This document shows, piece after piece, positions 60,003 to 64,000 of a stretch of 64,000 nucleotides of DNA. The stretch is from Bacilli bacterium (GTDB taxonomy: Bacteria; Bacillota_I; Bacilli_A; RFN20; UBA1709): contig JAFTIF010000016.1 of the NCBI GenBank assembly GCA_017457045.1, positions 37,198 to 101,197 of the forward strand. Direction: 5' to 3'. A program made the position numbers and the translations under genes. The stretch's first letter is position 1. Each line of letters begins with the position of its first letter. The notes under the pieces are model-generated. The model worked only from the letters and a program-made list of their open reading frames with translations. It had not been told where the DNA came from and made no database searches.

Positions 60003-61418
60003 ATGGCAGAAAAACATTTAGTCTTAGACATCCATGAAAATCCTAAAAAGATTTCACAATGGTTCTTGTTCGCTATTCAACACGTTTTAGCTGTATTAGT
60101 AGCAACAATCACAGTACCATTATTAGTACCAGGTATGCCAATCGCAGCTACAATGGTATCAGCAGGTATTGGTACATTATTCTATTTATTTGTAACAAAA
60201 CACAAATCTCCAGTATTCTTAAGCTCATCATTTGCTTACATTGCTCCAATGTGTTCAGCAATCGGTGTTGCAATGGTAGGCAACGCTGGTGGATATAACT
60301 ACTTAGCATTAATGTTAGGTATGATTATGGTAGGTATCATCTACGTAGCAGTAGCATTAGTAATTAGAAAATTCGGTACAGGATGGTTAAACAAAATTTT
60401 ACCTCCAGTAGTAGCAGGCCCAGTTATCATGGTAATTGGCTTATCATTAGCAGGAAGTGCAATCAATAACTTAACAAACGTTAATGGTGGTGCAGAATAC
60501 TACAACTTAATTCACATTCTTTGCGGTTTAATCGCATTATTCGTAACAGCTTTCGCAGCACACTACGGAAGAAAAAATATGTTAGGCTTAATTCCATTCG
60601 TATTAGGTATGGGATCAGGCTATGTAGCAGCAGTATTATTTACAGTATTTGGTTCAATCATTGGTGGAAATGATTACTTCGCAGTAGTTAACTTCCAACC
60701 ATTAGTAAACATCTTCACAAACTTTGACTTCAGCTCAATCTTTAACTACAAAATGTTCGTTCCAAATGGCGATGAATCATTCATCTTCTTAAGATTCGAA
60801 CAAATCGCTAAATTTGACTGGGCACAAATTGGTCAAGTAGCATTATTATTCATTCCAGTAAGCTTTGTAACAATCTGTGAACACACAGGTGACCACAAAA
60901 ACTTAGGAAACATTATCGGTAGAGATTTATTAGGTGATGAACCTGGTATGACAAGAACATTAATCGGTGACGGTGTTGCAACAGCAATCTCTGGCGCATT
61001 ATGTGGTGCAGCAAACACAACATATGGTGAATCTGTAGCAGTTGTTGGTACAACAAAAGTTGCTTCAGTAAACGTATTAAAATTAGCAGCAATCATGATG
61101 ATTGTATTTGGTTTATTCACACCATTCACAGCATTATTACAAACAATCCCTGCATGTGTTACAGGTGGTGTAAGTGTTGTATTATATGGTTTCATCGCAT
61201 CAAGTGGTGTTAAAATGTTAATTAATGAAAAAGTTGATTTCAATGAAACAAGAAACATCTTTATCGCATCAGCAATCTTAGTTGCAGGTATCGGTGGCTT
61301 AACATTTAAATTCGGAAATCCATTAGCACCAACAATCCAAATCACATCAACAGCAGTTGCTATGATCTTAGGTATTGTATTAAATACATTATTAAAACCT
61401 GAAAAAGAAAATAAATAA
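60003..61418 (+). CDS. uraA: Uracil permease, NCS2 family
   Basis: 471 residues of the nucleobase:cation symporter-2 family, UraA/PyrP-like. QHVLAVLVATITVPLL, LPPVVAGPVIMVIGLSLAG, VTICEHTGDHKNLG and the substrate-binding TTYGESVAVVGTTKVAS are present, with about 14 membrane helices. It imports uracil, probably with H+. AAAGGAGG precedes the ATG. Regulation probably involves the leader with micro-ORF and terminator. A purine permease of the related AzgA group follows, so nucleobase uptake is clustered. Confidence 0.88.
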   Translation: MAEKHLVLDIHENPKKISQWFLFAIQHVLAVLVATITVPLLVPGMPIAATMVSAGIGTLFYLFVTKHKSPVFLSSSFAYIAPMCSAIGVAMVGNAGGYNYLALMLGMIMVGIIYVAVALVIRKFGTGWLNKILPPVVAGPVIMVIGLSLAGSAINNLTNVNGGAEYYNLIHILCGLIALFVTAFAAHYGRKNMLGLIPFVLGMGSGYVAAVLFTVFGSIIGGNDYFAVVNFQPLVNIFTNFDFSSIFNYKMFVPNGDESFIFLRFEQIAKFDWAQIGQVALLFIPVSFVTICEHTGDHKNLGNIIGRDLLGDEPGMTRTLIGDGVATAISGALCGAANTTYGESVAVVGTTKVASVNVLKLAAIMMIVFGLFTPFTALLQTIPACVTGGVSVVLYGFIASSGVKMLINEKVDFNETRNIFIASAILVAGIGGLTFKFGNPLAPTIQITSTAVAMILGIVLNTLLKPEKENK

Positions 61419-61440
61419 ACTTTTAAAAAATAAGAATAGA

Positions 61441-61470
61441 AAGAGATAGTATTATATACTATCTTTTTTT
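61441..61470 (+). terminator. Rho-independent terminator of uraA
   Basis: GATAGTAT at 61445-61452 pairs with ATACTATC at 61456-61463, then T's. Confidence 0.85.
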
Positions 61471-61480
61471 TATTTTGCTG

Positions 61481-61509
61481 TTGAAAATTATCTTATCATA
61501 AGATATACT
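61481..61509 (+). promoter_or_regulatory. Promoter of the riboswitch-purine permease unit
   Basis: TTGAAA at 61481-61486 and TATACT at 61504-61509 have a 17-base spacer, just before the aptamer. Confidence 0.65.
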
Positions 61510-61520
61510 AATCGTGTAGA

Positions 61521-61589
61521 AGTCGTATAATACCGAAGATATGGTTCGGGAGTTTCTACATCGCCGCCTTAAATGGCGATACTACGGCT
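61521..61589 (+). ncRNA. Guanine-type purine riboswitch
   Basis: P1 AGTCGTA (61521-61527) pairs with TACGGCT (61583-61589). P2 CCGAA/TTCGG carries the standard seven-base loop GATATGG. J2/3 is the consensus AGTTTCTAC. P3 ATCGCC/GGCGAT carries CCTTAAA in its loop. The C74 equivalent is C, predicting guanine/hypoxanthine rather than adenine. It precedes a purine permease, the textbook target, and is probably an OFF switch acting on the following terminator. Confidence 0.93.
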
Positions 61590-61634
61590 GACATACATTA
61601 GTTTGCAACACTGTTGTAGGCTTTTTGTGTTCGG

Positions 61635-61665
61635 CCCTAGAGTTAATGTTTGCTCTAGGCTTTTT
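61635..61665 (+). terminator. Riboswitch expression-platform terminator
   Basis: CCTAGAG at 61636-61642 pairs with CTCTAGG at 61653-61659, then CTTTTTATTTT. The hairpin resembles the one after the 31.4 kb riboswitch. Confidence 0.7.
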
Positions 61666-61693
61666 ATTTTCTAAAAGAAATGGGGGAGTAAAA

Positions 61694-63085
61694 ATGGGAA
61701 AAGTAAAAGCGTTTTTAAACAAGTTCTTTAGAATTGAAGAAAGAGGATCTACTATTACTCGTGAATTAATTGGTGGATTAATTATTTTCTTGGCAATGTT
61801 CTATATCTTGCCAGTTAACTCTTTCATGGTAGGTGGCAGTGGCATTGATGGCGCTACAGTTGGTGGAGTGTTCTTTGCTACAGCAGTTTCAGCAGCAGTT
61901 GCAACATTAATTATGGGATTATTAGCAAATTTCCCTGTCGCTTTAGCTCCAGGTATGGGCGTTAATGCATTTTTTACTTATACAGTTTGTTTGACATTAG
62001 GTTATTCATATCCTCAAGCTTTAGTTTGTGTTTTAGTAAGTGGTGTATTATTCTTAATTATTTCTTTAACAAAATTAAGAAAAATCGTTTTAGATGCAGT
62101 ACCTAAAAACTTAAAATATGCTATCGGTGCTGGTATTGGTTTCTTTATTACATATGTTGGATTAAAGAATGCTGGTATTGTTGTTCCTGATGATTCTACA
62201 TACACAACTTTAGGTAACTTAGCTAATCCTACAGTTTTATTAGCAGTATTTGGCGTTATTTTAGTATTAGTTTTACATAATATTTCCGAAAAAACTCGTA
62301 AATTTGCAGTTATCATTGCAATGTTAGTTACAGGTTTATTAGGTGTTATCTTAGGCGCATGTGGAGTTCCTAATATGCCTACATTAAATGGTGGCCAAAT
62401 TTCGGATGGCTCAGATTTCTTTACAGGATTTGGTGCTTTTGTTTCTGGTTTCGATGTTTTAGCTAAACCTGAAGCATATGCAGTTATCTTCTCATTCCTA
62501 TTTGTTGACTTCTTTGATACAGCAGGTACATTAGTTGCTGTTGGTACAGAAGCAAAATTAGTTGATGAAAATGGTAACTTAATCGAAGATAGAAAAGCTT
62601 TATTAGCTGACTCAATCGGTACAGTTGTTGGTTCTGTTTTAGGTACACCTACTGTTACTTCATATATTGAATCAACTACAGGTATTGCAAGTGGTGCAAG
62701 AACTGGTTTAAGTGCTACAGTTGTTGGTATTTTATTCTTGTTATCATTATTAATTTATCCAGCATTAGGAATGTTTGGTAGTGTTATGATTGGTGAAGTT
62801 TCATATTCACCAGTTACATCATTAGCATTAATTTATGTCGGTACATTGATGTTCGGACAAGTTAAGAATATTGATTGGAAAGATACAATTGCTATTGCAT
62901 CAACATTCTTAGTATTGATCTTAATGTTATTATGTAACTCAATTTCAGATGGTATCGTATTTGGAGTAATCTTCTACACAATTATGATGCTAGCTGCAAA
63001 AAGAAGAAAAGAAGTTCACTGGATTATGTATGTATTGTGTGCATTATTCGTAGTGTACTTAATTGTTAAATTCTTAGCTTTATAG
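61694..63085 (+). CDS. pbuG: Guanine/hypoxanthine permease, AzgA (NCS2) family
   Basis: 463 residues. TITRELIGGLIIFLAMFYIL, APGMGVNAFFTYTVC, IGAGIGFFITYVGLKNAGIV and FFDTAGTLVAVG with SYIESTTGIASGARTG are the AzgA/PbuG hallmarks; about 13 membrane helices. It imports guanine or hypoxanthine with H+. ATG at 61694 with GGGGGAG is the real start; an in-frame TTG at 61625 lies inside the riboswitch leader. The guanine-type riboswitch just upstream fits this substrate. Confidence 0.92.
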   Translation: MGKVKAFLNKFFRIEERGSTITRELIGGLIIFLAMFYILPVNSFMVGGSGIDGATVGGVFFATAVSAAVATLIMGLLANFPVALAPGMGVNAFFTYTVCLTLGYSYPQALVCVLVSGVLFLIISLTKLRKIVLDAVPKNLKYAIGAGIGFFITYVGLKNAGIVVPDDSTYTTLGNLANPTVLLAVFGVILVLVLHNISEKTRKFAVIIAMLVTGLLGVILGACGVPNMPTLNGGQISDGSDFFTGFGAFVSGFDVLAKPEAYAVIFSFLFVDFFDTAGTLVAVGTEAKLVDENGNLIEDRKALLADSIGTVVGSVLGTPTVTSYIESTTGIASGARTGLSATVVGILFLLSLLIYPALGMFGSVMIGEVSYSPVTSLALIYVGTLMFGQVKNIDWKDTIAIASTFLVLILMLLCNSISDGIVFGVIFYTIMMLAAKRRKEVHWIMYVLCALFVVYLIVKFLAL

Positions 63086-63093
63086 AAAAAATA

Positions 63094-63128
63094 AAAGACA
63101 TCTTAGTTTTTCTCTAAGATGTCTTTTT
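63094..63128. terminator. Bidirectional terminator
   Basis: AAAGACATCTTAG at 63094-63106 pairs with CTAAGATGTCTTT at 63114-63126, with T runs on both strands. It covers the stop codon of the minus-strand gene. Confidence 0.85.
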
Positions 63129-63687
63129 TTAATGTGTTGATTTTTGTTTTTAATTCGTTTTCTTTTTCTCTAAACTCTAAGATTCCTATTTGATAGTCGT
63201 TATATTCTTTTTTTAATTTTTTCAATTCTTTTTGATAAGCAACTAATTGTTCTTCTTTAGTAAGAGAAACTTTTTTAACAGTTTTAGGAGTTTCTTTTGG
63301 TTGAGTAGGATACATATTGTCATGTGCATGTGATTTGTCGAAATTTGTAGTTTTACGATCGTAGAATAGATTGTTTTCATTTACTTTATTAGAAGAATAA
63401 TTTCTTCCTTTTAAGTATTCTTGTTCAAGTCTTTGTGATTCTAGCAAACCATCTTCGACATCTTTTCTTTTGCTGTAACTTTTATCGTAGTCAAATCCGT
63501 TTTCATCAACATTTTTCTTTTTACTAGATTTATAAATTGAATAGCCTATCGCACCAAATATTGCTAACGGAATTAATGCTAATCCAGCAGATTCAACTAT
63601 AGATAAAAAAACAATAATTGCAGCAGCAATAATACCTATTTTTTTCTTTCCTTCTTTAGAGTTTGGATCTATCTTTTTGAAGTCCAT
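63103..63687 (-). CDS. Membrane protein with coiled-coil tail
   Basis: 194 residues. Hydrophobic segments near residues 17-32 and 35-51 are followed by a polar linker and a C-terminal coiled coil (TKEEQLVAYQKELKKLKKEY ... FREKENELKTKINTLKKD), the last part faintly SHOCT-like. No function is recognised. GGAAGTGAT precedes the ATG on the minus strand. It is transcribed away from the rRNA promoter to its right. Confidence 0.65.
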   Translation of the reverse strand: MDFKKIDPNSKEGKKKIGIIAAAIIVFLSIVESAGLALIPLAIFGAIGYSIYKSSKKKNVDENGFDYDKSYSKRKDVEDGLLESQRLEQEYLKGRNYSSNKVNENNLFYDRKTTNFDKSHAHDNMYPTQPKETPKTVKKVSLTKEEQLVAYQKELKKLKKEYNDYQIGILEFREKENELKTKINTLKKDILEKN

Positions 63688-64000
63688 AATATCACTTCCT
63701 TACGCGCGTATTACATATATATTATAATATTAAATAAATAATAAGTAAATAATACAAATTTTAGGAATGGTTTTGTGGGTCAGTTCATATGCTATTTTGT
63801 GAGGCAAAAACAGGGCAAAAAAACACAAAAAAAACTTTCTAAAAAAAAGTTAAAAAAATTTTCAAAAAAAGTGTTGACACTATGAAAATGTCGTGATATT
63901 ATATATGAGCGCTTGAACGAGAGCGATAGATATTTGAAAACTAAACAGAATTAAATAACGTCAATTTTCTGAGAGAAAAACAAGTAAAGCTAAGGACAAA
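63688..64000 (+). promoter_or_regulatory. rRNA operon promoter and 16S leader (partial)
   Basis: TTGACA at 63874-63879 and TATTAT at 63897-63902 are 17 bases apart, with an extended -10 TG before the box and A-tracts upstream resembling an UP element. The downstream leader contains TTTGAAAACTAAACAG near 63934, the conserved box of Bacillota rRNA leaders and spacers. The 16S gene would begin just beyond the right edge. The first 170 bases (63688-63860) hold no gene. Confidence 0.75.

Noticed and set aside
60833..61345. Long minus-strand open frame inside the uracil permease gene
   Set aside because: It lies wholly within a clear NCS2 permease, has no ribosome site and its composition mirrors the codon bias of the plus-strand gene.
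62014..62316. Minus-strand open frame inside pbuG
   Set aside because: Antisense of conserved AzgA motifs, no independent evidence.
1..64000. Mycoplasma-type genetic code (TGA as tryptophan)
   Set aside because: Tryptophan is encoded by TGG and TGA acts as a stop in at least three genes; proteins read correctly with the standard code.

Overview
The window is very AT-rich DNA from a Gram-positive-type bacterium. Strong AAGGAG-type ribosome binding sites, terminators with long T runs, guanine-type riboswitches and a Bacillota-style rRNA leader at the right end point to Bacillota, probably a Bacilli/Erysipelotrichia or Mollicutes-related gut lineage. TGG encodes tryptophan and TGA is used as a stop, so the code is standard. 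TGA ends only three genes, all accessory. No tRNA, insertion sequence, integrase or CRISPR array is visible, and no rRNA gene lies inside the window.

Bases 1-20,800 form an accessory, defence-like island. It starts with a regulated operon (XRE repressor, ABC-ATPase/TOPRIM protein, nuclease-DUF2075 helicase). Next come a 1,702-residue exonuclease-RecQ-UvrD-HRDC fusion, a block of HNH nuclease, methyltransferase, HEPN protein and PD-(D/E)XK nuclease, then a second nuclease-DUF2075 helicase followed by a second HEPN protein and a MazG-like pyrophosphohydrolase. Unrecognised membrane, zinc-ribbon and lipoprotein genes follow.

Bases 20,800-31,400 mix housekeeping genes (acetyltransferase, SDR, GH13 glucosidase, O-methyltransferase, PPi-dependent phosphofructokinase) with a tandem-TIR/TPR protein and a HigBA-type toxin-antitoxin pair whose antitoxin carries a metallopeptidase domain.

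At 31.4-35.1 kb a variant purine riboswitch precedes two surface lipoproteins, one with Ig-like and OB-fold-like domains and one with a ComEC-like metallo-beta-lactamase domain. A related riboswitch at 61.5 kb precedes a purine permease, so the lipoproteins are probably part of nucleic-acid or purine scavenging. An MNT-HEPN toxin-antitoxin pair and a TetR-lipoprotein operon come next.

Bases 39.4-44.6 kb carry PlsC, an amidohydrolase, and an APH kinase / fucose-isomerase-like / low-molecular-weight phosphatase run. Bases 44.7-53.5 kb are a six-gene operon of eukaryote-like modules (DUF1963, DUF4062 with a degenerate P-loop, MORN, Sel1 and TPR-like repeats), the best candidate for an undescribed system besides the island. 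The remainder is transport and membrane functions (GPH symporter, YhhN, DUF445, uracil permease behind a micro-ORF leader, riboswitch-controlled purine permease), ending with an rRNA promoter at the right edge.
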